Assembly (NCBI RefSeq): GCF_012848475.1
Contig: NZ_CP051666.1
Span: 1,387,501-1,451,500 of the forward strand
From: Marinobacterium sp. LSUCC0821
GTDB lineage: Bacteria; Pseudomonadota; Gammaproteobacteria; Pseudomonadales; Balneatricaceae
Reading direction: 5' to 3'
DNA: 64,000 nt
Translations under genes and position numbers: made by a program
The notes under the pieces: generated by a model
The model's database searches: none
Seen by the model: only the letters and a program-made list of their open reading frames with translations
Told to the model about the DNA's origin: nothing
Shown here: piece by piece, positions 18,101-25,625 of the stretch
Position numbering within the stretch: the first letter of the stretch is position 1
How the letters are laid out: each line of letters opens with the position of its first letter

Positions 18101-18515
18101 ATTCCAGAGTCGGCTGCTCACTGAAAAGAAAATGCTTTTGTCGCTCTTCAGTTAAGACCATGTTTCCAATCACATCTATCTGGCCATCTGCCAATTTCTC
18201 CATGTGCTGCGACCAATCAAAGCCGTTCACAAAGCGCAGTTCCAAGCCCAGCTTCTGGCTAATTTGTCGAGTGAGATCGATCAGGTAACCCTTCGGTTGG
18301 CCAGCTTCTAAGTAGTTAAATGGACGCCAGTTACTGTATGTTGGCATCCAAATGACCTGTTTATTCTTAAGATACTCTCTCTGCTCTTGACTCAATTGCG
18401 CCAGCAGCTCTCCATCCGCAGCGGATGCTAACGGGAGCTGTAGAATCAAGCTCATAAGAAAAAGAGTTTTCAACAAAGACTTCAGCACGGGCCTTGAAAA
18501 AACAAGACTGATCAT
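15168..18515 (-). CDS. Hybrid sensor histidine kinase with periplasmic solute-binding sensor (SBP-TM-PAS-HK-REC-Hpt)
   Basis: Large membrane phosphorelay protein, 1115 residues from ATG 18515. Order: signal segment (to about 33); family-3 solute-binding domain (about 38-280, WMPTYSNWRPFNYLEAGQP then GYLIDLTRQI); transmembrane helix (about 290-309); coiled coil; PAS-like domain (about 360-475); HisKA with the phospho-acceptor in FLANMSHEIRTPMN (His about 501); HATPase with NAIKF, DTGIGM and GGTGLGL; a degenerate receiver-like stretch (about 730-815); receiver with DD and MDVQMPVMDG (Asp about 920); and a C-terminal Hpt domain with HKIKGA (His about 1059). This is the BvgS/EvgS-like plan. The next gene upstream encodes a LysE exporter, so an amino acid or similar small ligand is a fair guess. 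Confidence 0.9.
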   Translation of the reverse strand: MISLVFSRPVLKSLLKTLFLMSLILQLPLASAADGELLAQLSQEQREYLKNKQVIWMPTYSNWRPFNYLEAGQPKGYLIDLTRQISQKLGLELRFVNGFDWSQHMEKLADGQIDVIGNMVLTEERQKHFLFSEQPTLELLTGLISLKGYTQFKDLTGVSVGIQKDSVFEGYFKNQYPNVTYQEYLSLNDMMAALLNGKIDLFVENYSIANYLINVTHTFNDDLQVRLLESESRLKLNMHFAFNQQDPMLSAIFDKAYASISQDDIQALQELWGMVPYQHMDLSTSKSLKNLLYVLIVTFGMLLLLFYRYRLLSEQSAKIARINEQLEGERLELERVNRAYASQVAQNQSTEKLSQDYLRALKQMGNMFAVIGVDSLKVIDADDMTAQWWGYNSAQEVIGRTVPDLMDISPEFAREFHLEAKRKGIAIRIQRQLRPSPGIDAKVGEICLIYRPAKDGEEAHTIRLMRDVSEELALRQALTEKAEEAVRLSRIKSEFLANMSHEIRTPMNAVLTLAKTLASSRESNEKTVMQAGKILRAGQSLQNLLDDILDFSKIESGKLKLVISDFYLSDLLETLAILMSSAAKDKSIHLAITPKYRGDIKLSGDQQRLEQILINLISNAIKFTSSGYVELTIELVDVEPVSRLRFSVRDTGIGMNESVLARIFNPFEQGDGSITRKFGGTGLGLTITQQLLSMMSGELNIESKEFRGTTVSFEIAFPIEVVATTPVAESWLLIACKNPFTRNSLAAVADSVGLNYEVGQTERFVVHTLVSAIKEERFFDLVLYDGEISGRGKQHLESFVRDELESLGLEWHGRFVSVDSPIDSIDDAESSPSESLQEPVTPAALRHISVARTGEETPSLQTHRLEGVSLLVVDDNQFNCDAAREFLEAAGSSVKVANNGSEAIKILRAAGTAIDLVFMDVQMPVMDGIEATQRLRAMTRFKQLPIVGLSAGAYPQDIEVALNAGMNAYITKPVDIDSAISKIVELLSLDSSDEESSSTGENKRAPEQLNCYFDRLLARDYWSSDEMVKKYVLSFIEQYGEILESLDVGSAELNYEFVHKIKGATSLLGMPKLTDALSLLEVQLRNRQSVSAVEVFNLVAVWTETQREAKHSLQV

Positions 18516-18531
18516 AGATCTACGCTCGGTT

Positions 18532-19164
18532 TTAGTTGCTAGATAACGCAAGCTTTAGACCATAACCGATAAAGAGCGAACCCGCACAGGCTTTGGTTAT
18601 CCGCGCCAAAACTCCACCTTCAGCAAACAAACCTTTGAAGTAGATAGTGGTGATAATCAATGCAGCTAGATAGATTTGTGAACAGATCTGAACAACAACG
18701 CCAAGGATTGCAAAAGATAGAAGAGGCGTCTCGTAAGTAGGATCAACGAACTGAATAAAAAACGATATAAAAAACAGAATCGCTTTCGGATTTAAGAGAC
18801 TGATGGTAAGAGCTATACGATAGGGGTGCTTTGAATCTTTTGGCACATCGACCTGCTCTTCATCGACCTTTTTTTGCCACAGTGATCTAACCAATCCGAC
18901 ACCGAGCCACATCAAGTAGGCGCCGCCTGCATACTTCAACAGGGTAAAGACGATCGGGGTGGTTTGTACAATCGACGCGACACCACCGACCGATAGTGTC
19001 ATAAGAATCAAATCACCTGTAAAGATACCGGCCGCACCTTGAAACGCGGGGAGAAAACCGCGACGACCTGCCACGGTGGCAACATACATGGAGTTTGGGC
19101 CAGGTAACAGCACAATAATGATTGTTCCAATCAGGAAGGTGTAAAAATCGATAATGCCAAACAT
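18532..19164 (-). CDS. LysE/RhtB family amino-acid exporter
   Basis: Inner-membrane exporter of 210 residues with about six hydrophobic segments. Family motif GTIIIVLLPGPNSMYVATVAGRRG lies in the first 35 residues, and SLLNPKAILFFISFFIQFV holds the conserved NPK turn. It ends 17 bases before the start of the hybrid kinase, so the two may be co-transcribed. The exported amino acid cannot be assigned. Confidence 0.88.
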   Translation of the reverse strand: MFGIIDFYTFLIGTIIIVLLPGPNSMYVATVAGRRGFLPAFQGAAGIFTGDLILMTLSVGGVASIVQTTPIVFTLLKYAGGAYLMWLGVGLVRSLWQKKVDEEQVDVPKDSKHPYRIALTISLLNPKAILFFISFFIQFVDPTYETPLLSFAILGVVVQICSQIYLAALIITTIYFKGLFAEGGVLARITKACAGSLFIGYGLKLALSSN

Positions 19165-19182
19165 TTAGACTCCAGTACCCCA

Positions 19183-19947
19183 TCAAAGTGACCAGGTGAA
19201 TCGACGATCTTCGGCCACTTCACCCAGAGAATCAAGCTGTTGTTCTATAACATCGATGCCTGATCGATTTGCAACCAGCCAACAACGAGAGCGCGTCGCA
19301 TAAGTCGAAGATAGGATGGTTTGTGCAGAGAGTAAACGTTCCCATTCAATTGGAACGCCTGTCTCAGGGAGTTGTTCATCGGGCGCTACAGCCCTATCTG
19401 TCAAAATTTCTAGCTCGCCAAAATCCGATTCAAACCGGGCGAGCGATTCACTCATCTGCTGGCGCGCCTTAATCACTTTAGGCCAGGGGGTATTCAAGGC
19501 TTGGTTGCTAAGTATGTGTATGCCAGACTTTAATAAGTGCGGTGTTGGATGTTCGTTACTAAACCAAACCAGCTCCTTGCCATCACCAATCAACATATTA
19601 AAACCGCCGAAGTCAGCAATCGTATCCTGAAGCGACCCAATAAAAGCTTCAGCAGACATCGTTGACTCTACAAATCTAACAGCCAACTCGCCTCGACTGC
19701 GACTGGCACTCTTACCTACATAACCGTTGCGAATATTGGTAAGCAGAGCAATACGTCCCCGCCTATCAAGCGCCAACCAAGTACCACCAGCACGAAGGTC
19801 TTTTCCCGCAAGCAGACCATACTCAGAGGTCGATTCAGGCCACCAACTCATAGGTGCAGTGGGTCGATCGAGAAACTCATCTCTGTTGGCAACCAGCCTT
19901 AACGTGAAATCCTCTGATGGCTGCCAATCCAATGCGACTAGACACAT
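19183..19947 (-). CDS. NRDE (TANGO2-like) family protein
   Basis: 254 residues from the ATG at 19947, chosen because the family begins MC with Cys at position 2 (MCLVALDWQPSEDFTLRL); the frame extends nine codons upstream, into the neighbouring gene. The NRDE motif itself is VANRDEFLDRPTAPMSWW. Other family marks are LLAGKDLRAGGTWLALDRRGRIALLTNIR and HILSNQALNTPWPKV. Function is unsettled; eukaryotic TANGO2 is tied to lipid or haem handling. It is in line with the RNase J-like gene upstream. Confidence 0.88.
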   Translation of the reverse strand: MCLVALDWQPSEDFTLRLVANRDEFLDRPTAPMSWWPESTSEYGLLAGKDLRAGGTWLALDRRGRIALLTNIRNGYVGKSASRSRGELAVRFVESTMSAEAFIGSLQDTIADFGGFNMLIGDGKELVWFSNEHPTPHLLKSGIHILSNQALNTPWPKVIKARQQMSESLARFESDFGELEILTDRAVAPDEQLPETGVPIEWERLLSAQTILSSTYATRSRCWLVANRSGIDVIEQQLDSLGEVAEDRRFTWSL

Positions 19948-19970
19948 ACTCCTATCGACTCCATGGTTTA

Positions 19971-21350
19971 TCACTCAACGAGTGGGATGCGACCCGTGGT
20001 GACTTTGGCGTAATGGATTCGTTGCCGCGGGGCCAACTCATAAAGATCACCATTCTCACCAATTAGTTGAACTGGTACACCAAAACGTTTTGCTACACCT
20101 GCATTAGCCGCGAGATGTTCAGCTTCGCCATGTAAAGGGACGGCAACTAAGGGTTGCACCCAGGTGTACATATCGGCCAATTCAGCCTGACAGGGGTGTC
20201 CGGATGCATGGATAGGTGTATCACTCTGAGCAGACTCAATCACTGAGATATTCCGCGCTTTGAATCGATCCAACATCCGCTCTACTAGACGTTCGTTGCC
20301 AGGAATTAGAAAAGAGCTCATGACAATACGATCACCTCTCTCTAATGAAAGAGCAGGATAGGTATCTAAGGAGAGTCGATTCAGCGCTGCCCGCTCCTCT
20401 CCCTGACTCCCTGTAGCGATAGCAAAGACCTCATTCGCAGGTAGATAGCCAAGATGCTGCTCATCTATAGGTACCAACTCTTCAGGCCAATATCCGGTCT
20501 GTTTAGCGATAGCATACATATTGCGAAGGGAACGCCCAAGAAGAGCAAAACGGCGACCAATAGCCTCTGCAACTCGCGCAACTGTGATTAAACGAGCTAG
20601 GTTAGAACTAAAGCAGCTCACCACTATGCGTCCTTCAACGGCGTCGACCTGACGCAAAATACCCCGATAACAGATTGACTCTGAGAGGGATGCACCCGGT
20701 TTCAATGCATTCGTGGAGTCACACAGTAGCGCCAAAATATTCTCTTTAGCGAGCCCCTGATAGAGACCCTCATCGAAAGGTTCTCCAACAACAGGATCAT
20801 GATCGATTTTCCAATCTGCAGTGTGGAGCAATTTCCCGACAGAGGTTTCAATCAGAAGTGACTGCGCCTCAGGAATAGAGTGGGTGATCGGCAAAAATTC
20901 AAGGGTAAAGGCACCCACTGTAAATCGCTCTCTAAGAGCGATCACATTAATCGGCACCTTTGACTCTAATCCATGCTGACTGAGTTTTCGGCGCAACACC
21001 TCAGCTGCAAAAGGTGATGCATAAACAGGTGCTTTAAGTCTTGGCCAAAGAAATGGTAATGCCCCCAGATGATCTTCATGGGCGTGCGTAATAATAATCG
21101 CTTTAAGCGACTCACGCTGGCGAGAGATAAACTTAGGATCCGCGGCAACGACCGAAAAGGTTTTGTGAGTATCAGGTGAGAGGGTCTCATCAAAAGTGAC
21201 GCCACAATCGACCATGATCCAATCACCTGCATGACCTAGCAGGTTCATGTTCATGCCAATCTCACCCGTACCCCCTAGGGGCAAAAACCAGAGATCGCCA
21301 TCTCCAGGAGTAAGTTTTTCAACATTATTTGACTGATCTAATTGCGCCAC
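19971..21350 (-). CDS. RNase J-like metallo-beta-lactamase/beta-CASP ribonuclease (short form)
   Basis: 459 residues from a GTG start. Metallo-beta-lactamase motif HAHEDH at residues 89-94 (H89, H91, D93, H94), preceded by LPLGGTGEIGMNMNLLGHAGDW, the classic RNase J N-terminus. ITHSIPEAQSLLIETSVGKLLHTADWKID carries a further metal ligand and the Asp. The beta-CASP part includes ATGSQGEERAALNR and a late PLHGEAEHL. It is about 100 residues shorter than Firmicutes RNase J, as if lacking its C-terminal domain. Activity on RNA is inferred from the family. The downstream NRDE gene starts within a few dozen bases, and the MFS gene lies directly upstream. Confidence 0.82.
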   Translation of the reverse strand: MAQLDQSNNVEKLTPGDGDLWFLPLGGTGEIGMNMNLLGHAGDWIMVDCGVTFDETLSPDTHKTFSVVAADPKFISRQRESLKAIIITHAHEDHLGALPFLWPRLKAPVYASPFAAEVLRRKLSQHGLESKVPINVIALRERFTVGAFTLEFLPITHSIPEAQSLLIETSVGKLLHTADWKIDHDPVVGEPFDEGLYQGLAKENILALLCDSTNALKPGASLSESICYRGILRQVDAVEGRIVVSCFSSNLARLITVARVAEAIGRRFALLGRSLRNMYAIAKQTGYWPEELVPIDEQHLGYLPANEVFAIATGSQGEERAALNRLSLDTYPALSLERGDRIVMSSFLIPGNERLVERMLDRFKARNISVIESAQSDTPIHASGHPCQAELADMYTWVQPLVAVPLHGEAEHLAANAGVAKRFGVPVQLIGENGDLYELAPRQRIHYAKVTTGRIPLVE

Positions 21351-21359
21351 GCTGCTACA

Positions 21360-22583
21360 TCACCCTGCCACTGAGGCATTTTTGACCCTGCTTTCAGAGA
21401 AGAGAACAACCAACAATAGCGCCAGAGACGAAGCAACCCCAAAACCAATCAGCATTGGCAAAATGGTTCCATCAAAACTTAAGCCAATAAAGGTGCCTAC
21501 TAAGACACCAAGCATCATGGTTAACGCACCTATGGTGCCACTCGCCACGCCTGCAATTTTCCCAAAAGGGGCCATAGAGAGTGCGTTCAAGTTTCCAAAA
21601 AGCAACCCAAAACAGAAGGTTGTCACGATCATCATCGCGATAAACCCAAAAAGTGACACCTCTATACCGATCACTCCAACAAAAAAGGCCTCAAGCAATG
21701 AAACTGACGCACTGAAGGCCATCACCGTCATAACCAACTTTCGCAGATCAAAGCGGTAGACCAATTTAGAGTTCATGAATGAGGAGAAACCCACACCCAA
21801 CGCCATCATCGCAAAATAGACTGGGAACATAGCTCCCGTCTCATAAATACCATGCAGCACACCCTGGATAGAGAGTAAAAAGCCAATTAAAGAGCCGTGA
21901 ATCAAACCCGCCGCTAGGGTATAGATGAGCCCCACTCGAGTTGTGATCACTTGACGCATCGCTTTTAACACAGGCACAAAGGAGAGAGGGGCGCGATTAG
22001 CCGGATCAAGGGTCTCCTCCTGACGCAGAACAAACCAGATCCAAGTCGCAGTCGATAGAACAATCAACATTCCAAAAATTGCGCGCCAACCCGCAAAAAG
22101 CAGCACCAGTTGACCAAGCATAGGTGCAACAACAGGACTAAAAATAAAGATAGTCATGATCAGCGACATGATGCGAGCCATATCAGGACCAACATGTTTA
22201 TCTCTGACAATCGCCATACAGATAACACGAGGACCCGCTGCGCCTAGACCCTGGAGCACACGCCCCGCTAACATCACCTCAAAGGTTTGCGCAAACAGCG
22301 AAATGAGTGTGCCTATAATCATCAATGCAAAACCAAGGTTCACTGCTGGCTTGCGGCCCCAAGCATCGGCAAGAGGGCCATAGAAGAACTGCCCCAAACC
22401 CATTCCCAACATGACACTGCTGATCACAAATTGGTAACGGTTGTTGTCGAGCGCATCAAGATCAGAGCCAATCTGATGCAGCGATGGCAGCATAGTATCT
22501 ACATAGAGGGCCATGAGACACTGCAAGGCAGCCATCAACAACAGAAACTCAATTCGAACCGGTGATTTGGTGTGCATATTCAT
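21360..22583 (-). CDS. Bcr/CflA-type MFS drug-efflux transporter
   Basis: 407 residues with about twelve hydrophobic segments. DTMLPSLHQIGSDL in the first loop is the family signature, and GQFFYGPLADAWGRKPAVNLG is the MFS motif A between helices 2 and 3. GRVLQGLGAAGPRVICMAIVRD is the Bcr/CflA motif in helix 4-5. Likely proton-coupled export of drugs or metabolites. It ends 10 bp before the start of the RNase J-like gene, so a shared transcript is likely. Confidence 0.88.
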   Translation of the reverse strand: MNMHTKSPVRIEFLLLMAALQCLMALYVDTMLPSLHQIGSDLDALDNNRYQFVISSVMLGMGLGQFFYGPLADAWGRKPAVNLGFALMIIGTLISLFAQTFEVMLAGRVLQGLGAAGPRVICMAIVRDKHVGPDMARIMSLIMTIFIFSPVVAPMLGQLVLLFAGWRAIFGMLIVLSTATWIWFVLRQEETLDPANRAPLSFVPVLKAMRQVITTRVGLIYTLAAGLIHGSLIGFLLSIQGVLHGIYETGAMFPVYFAMMALGVGFSSFMNSKLVYRFDLRKLVMTVMAFSASVSLLEAFFVGVIGIEVSLFGFIAMMIVTTFCFGLLFGNLNALSMAPFGKIAGVASGTIGALTMMLGVLVGTFIGLSFDGTILPMLIGFGVASSLALLLVVLFSESRVKNASVAG

Positions 22584-22679
22584 CCTAATGCAATAACGAC
22601 AAAGACTTGGACATTGCCAGTCGAGCGCGGGCTACCTGCCCCAGAGATTTGTAGCGTTATGATACAGCAAATTAAACGC

Positions 22680-23150
22680 TTAAATGTGACAAGATGACAT
22701 GCCACGTTTTTTTAGATAATCCTGATGGTACTCTTCAGCTCGCCAAAAAGTTGCTGCCGGCTCGAGAGTGGTTACTAAAGGATTCGCAAAAAGAGCTAAT
22801 TGCGTGATTTCCTCCATGCTCTGCTGTGCCAAAAGCTTTTGTGCATCAGAGTGATAAAAAATGGCCGAGCGGTATTGGCTGCCAACATCCGGACCTTGTC
22901 GATTAAGCGTGGTTGGATCGTGCCACTGCCAAAAACAATTTAATAGCTGTTCATAATTTACTTTAGTGGGATCGAAAGTGATCTGAACCACTTCGGCATG
23001 CCCTGTTGAATCAGTACAAACCTGCTGATAACTTGGCTCATCGAGATGTCCCCCCATATAACCCACGTCGGTCGCAACAACCCCATCCAATTCTGAAAAA
23101 CGGAGCTCAATACCCCAAAAGCAGCCTGCACCAAATGTAGCTAATTCCAT
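22680..23150 (-). CDS. msrA: Peptide-methionine (S)-S-oxide reductase MsrA
   Basis: Repairs methionine S-sulfoxide in proteins. 156 residues with the catalytic motif GAGCFWG (nucleophile C10) at the extreme N-terminus. Other family marks are GYMGGHLDEPSYQQVCTDSTGHAEVV, FWQWHDPTTLNRQGPDVGSQYRS and the C-terminal MSSCHI, whose Cys is a candidate resolving residue. Strong Shine-Dalgarno (AAGGAG) before the ATG. Confidence 0.94.
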   Translation of the reverse strand: MELATFGAGCFWGIELRFSELDGVVATDVGYMGGHLDEPSYQQVCTDSTGHAEVVQITFDPTKVNYEQLLNCFWQWHDPTTLNRQGPDVGSQYRSAIFYHSDAQKLLAQQSMEEITQLALFANPLVTTLEPAATFWRAEEYHQDYLKKRGMSSCHI

Positions 23151-23171
23151 GAACGACTCCTTATAAACTTA

Positions 23172-23723
23172 TCAGCGTGATATACGCTTTGCATCCTGAG
23201 ATAGAGCTTTATCAATGACCCGCTGCCACTGAGCCGCCTTCATCTCATAGGAGAGTGCTGCATGTGCGGGGCTTGTAGAGGGAAGATGCTCTACTGCCAC
23301 ACCTAACGAGCTGCAGAACTCATCAAAGCCGGCCTGTTTAAAATAACGCATTGCCGCACTACCGTTGAGAATAACCGTGTTCAATTGAGGTAGGTTAGCG
23401 ATCAAATCAGGAATTGGATTTACCTGCACACTGCCTCTTTCGATAGAGCTATCGAGTGACCCTGGACGCTGCGCACTGGCCATGACATCCCAGAGAGCAA
23501 TCTTGGTATCTAAAGCAGCCTGTAATCTATCACAGTAATCATCATCTGCAGCTATACCGATGTATGACGACAATATCTGCCAAAACAGATTTCGAGGATG
23601 ACCATAGTACTGGCTCTGCGCGATAGAGCGCTTGCCTGGTAGAGAACCGAGAACTAAAAGCTTTGCATCATTTCGGTAGGCTGGCGGAAAACCGATATCC
23701 AACCTATAAAATTCACCACCCAT
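23172..23723 (-). CDS. DNA-deoxyinosine (hypoxanthine/uracil) glycosylase, UDG superfamily
   Basis: Base-excision repair enzyme of the Mug/UDG-like group. 183 residues from the ATG at 23723, which fits the usual family N-terminus (FPPAYRNDAKLLVLGSLPGKRS); the frame extends to 23756, deeper into paaX. Motif 1 is LGSLPGKRSIAQSQYYGHPRNLFW and motif 2 is LPSTSPAHAA near the C-terminus. It starts 11 bp inside the 3' end of paaX, so it may be co-transcribed with that repressor by proximity alone. Confidence 0.82.
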   Translation of the reverse strand: MGGEFYRLDIGFPPAYRNDAKLLVLGSLPGKRSIAQSQYYGHPRNLFWQILSSYIGIAADDDYCDRLQAALDTKIALWDVMASAQRPGSLDSSIERGSVQVNPIPDLIANLPQLNTVILNGSAAMRYFKQAGFDEFCSSLGVAVEHLPSTSPAHAALSYEMKAAQWQRVIDKALSQDAKRISR

Positions 23724-24639
23724 CAGAGCGCAAAAAACGGTTTCTATAGGTGTCACTCACCTCTAAATGGGTTCCATCTTCACCTTCAAGATGCGAAGCA
23801 AGCCAACGATCAGCAGAACTAGAGAGCTGCTCATAGATTAACGCACAGAGCTCACGCGCCGAGTGACCTGGCCAATCTTTAGGAAGCAATTGATCAGGTA
23901 ATAACGGGTCCCTTAAAACCAGTTTTCGGTACTCATGGATCAACAGCGTTCTGGCAATAAAAGCGGATTGCGGATCGACTGCACTCTTTCCCTCAAGCTC
24001 AGTTAGCAGCGGTTGAAACAGTGTAATAAACGAAGTGTATGCAGTCGCAAGACCATCCAAACTCCAGGCATCAACAACCAAAGTCTCAAGGGCCGCATCA
24101 GCAGCCAGTGGCTCTGATGATTGAAAACAGACAACGGAATCGGCAAAGCGACTCTCAGTTAATTTCTGCTCAACCTTTTCTAAATCAGCGACTGGACTGA
24201 TCAGAAGGGAGTTACCCAAAACACCAAACCGCATATCACTTAATGCGAGCTGTAGTTCACGACGCTGCTCGTTATTTAGCTTATGGACCGATAGCAGCGT
24301 CCATACACCCTGCCACCCTACTCTTTGTGCAGAGTAGACTCGTCGAAAGGCCTGAGCAAAACGCTGCTTTCCAGATTCAGTGAGTGCATAGAAACTTTTT
24401 CGCCCAACCTTCGTGCTAGATAGCCAGCCATCCTGCGCGAGGCGGAAAACAGAGGTGCGCATCAGTCGCTCATTGACACCGAAAGGCTCAAGAAGATTGA
24501 TTAAACCACCCAACCAAGCACGGCCACCTCGAGGCTCAACCGCATCACCCCAGACACTTATAATCAGCGAAGGCGCTCGGAGAGGTGTCTGCGCTTTAAA
24601 GTGCTCAAGAATTATTTCTAGGGTCTTCGGTTTGTACAT
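23713..24639 (-). CDS. paaX: Transcriptional repressor of phenylacetate catabolism PaaX
   Basis: GntR-like repressor that is released by phenylacetyl-CoA. 308 residues with the PaaX N-terminal winged helix (APSLIISVWGDAVEPRGGRAWLGGLINLL, then LMRTSVFRLAQDGWLSS), the central domain (RVGWQGVWTLLSVHKLNNEQRRELQ) and the C-terminal dimerisation/effector region (LLIHEYRKLVLRDPLLPDQLLPKDWPG). It is divergent from paaG, the standard place for the pathway regulator. A candidate operator lies in the intergenic region at 24689-24725, and a second copy lies before paaA. Confidence 0.93.
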   Translation of the reverse strand: MYKPKTLEIILEHFKAQTPLRAPSLIISVWGDAVEPRGGRAWLGGLINLLEPFGVNERLMRTSVFRLAQDGWLSSTKVGRKSFYALTESGKQRFAQAFRRVYSAQRVGWQGVWTLLSVHKLNNEQRRELQLALSDMRFGVLGNSLLISPVADLEKVEQKLTESRFADSVVCFQSSEPLAADAALETLVVDAWSLDGLATAYTSFITLFQPLLTELEGKSAVDPQSAFIARTLLIHEYRKLVLRDPLLPDQLLPKDWPGHSARELCALIYEQLSSSADRWLASHLEGEDGTHLEVSDTYRNRFLRSDGW

Positions 24640-24688
24640 AGTGATATGTGCTATAAATTGATGATGAAATGAGTCTACCGATAAAAGC

Positions 24689-24725
24689 GATACAAAAAAA
24701 GAATATTTTTTTATTGATCTGTATC
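24689..24725. promoter_or_regulatory. Candidate PaaX operator before paaG (GATAC-N27-GTATC)
   Basis: GATAC at 24689-24693 and GTATC at 24721-24725 form an inverted repeat with exactly 27 bp between the arms, inside the paaX/paaG divergent promoter region. The same arms at the same spacing recur before paaA (26994-27038). A shared element at the two promoters of one regulon, beside the repressor gene, suggests the PaaX binding site. This is inferred, not known for this organism. Confidence 0.5.
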
Positions 24726-24815
24726 TATTAATCAGGCATTTTTAAAAAAGAGCATCGCGCATTGCTACCAAAACCGAATCAACCAAAAATATAAAATGTT
24801 CGGAGCCTATTAGGG

Positions 24816-25607
24816 ATGGAATTCAAGCATCTACTGTTACAGATTGAGTCAGGTGTAGCTAAACTCAGCTTGAACAGACCAGAAACACTCAACAGCTTTA
24901 ATGAAGCGATGCATCTTGAGATGCATGCCGCGCTTGACGCCATCGCTAATGACAAAAGCATTCGAGCACTTCTACTAACGGGTGAAGGTAGGGGCTTCTG
25001 TGCCGGACAGGACCTATCAGACCCACTAGTTAAACCGGCAGAGCCAATGCCAGACCTAGGTGAAGTGATTGGTCGTTACTACAACCCAATGCTCACTAAA
25101 CTAAGTCAAATGGCGATACCAACTATCTGTGCAGTGAATGGTATCGCGGCAGGTGCCGGCGCAAATATTCCATTAGCTTGCGACTTCGTCATTGCAGCTC
25201 GTTCAGCAAAGTTCATTCAAGCATTCTGCAAAATCGGACTAATTCCAGACTCAGGTGGCACCTGGTTCTTACCACGCCTTGTTGGCATGGCTCGCGCTAA
25301 ACAACTCGCCATGCTTGGCGAACCGCTTAAAGCTGAGCAGGCCCTAGAGTGGGGGCTCATCTACAAGGTAGTAGATGATGAGAACCTTCAGTATGAAGCA
25401 ACCAACTTTGCTAAACACTTGGCAACCCAACCAACTCATGGTCTGGCTTTAACCAAACAGGCATTGCAAGCGAGCCAAACCAACACCCTTGAAGAGCAGT
25501 TGTTACTTGAACAGCAACTTCAACAAGTCGCAGGCAACTCTTATGACTACAAAGAGGGTGTTATGGCCTTTATCGAAAAACGACCTGCCGCATACAAAGG
25601 CGAGTAA
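24816..25607 (+). CDS. paaG: 2-(1,2-epoxy-1,2-dihydrophenyl)acetyl-CoA isomerase PaaG
   Basis: Crotonase-fold enzyme that isomerises the ring epoxide of phenylacetyl-CoA to the oxepin. 263 residues. Close to E. coli PaaG along its length: LSLNRPETLNSFNEAMH, GEGRGFCAGQDLSDP (oxyanion hole region), CAVNGIAAGAGANIPLACDFVIAARSAKF and GLIPDSGGTWFLPRLVG, with the active-site Asp in the IPDSGGT motif. It is the first gene right of the divergent PaaX promoter and pairs with paaK 18 bp downstream. A general enoyl-CoA hydratase is the alternative but the context argues against it. Confidence 0.92.
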   Translation: MEFKHLLLQIESGVAKLSLNRPETLNSFNEAMHLEMHAALDAIANDKSIRALLLTGEGRGFCAGQDLSDPLVKPAEPMPDLGEVIGRYYNPMLTKLSQMAIPTICAVNGIAAGAGANIPLACDFVIAARSAKFIQAFCKIGLIPDSGGTWFLPRLVGMARAKQLAMLGEPLKAEQALEWGLIYKVVDDENLQYEATNFAKHLATQPTHGLALTKQALQASQTNTLEEQLLLEQQLQQVAGNSYDYKEGVMAFIEKRPAAYKGE

Positions 25608-25625
25608 TTTAAGAATTCGAGAGTA

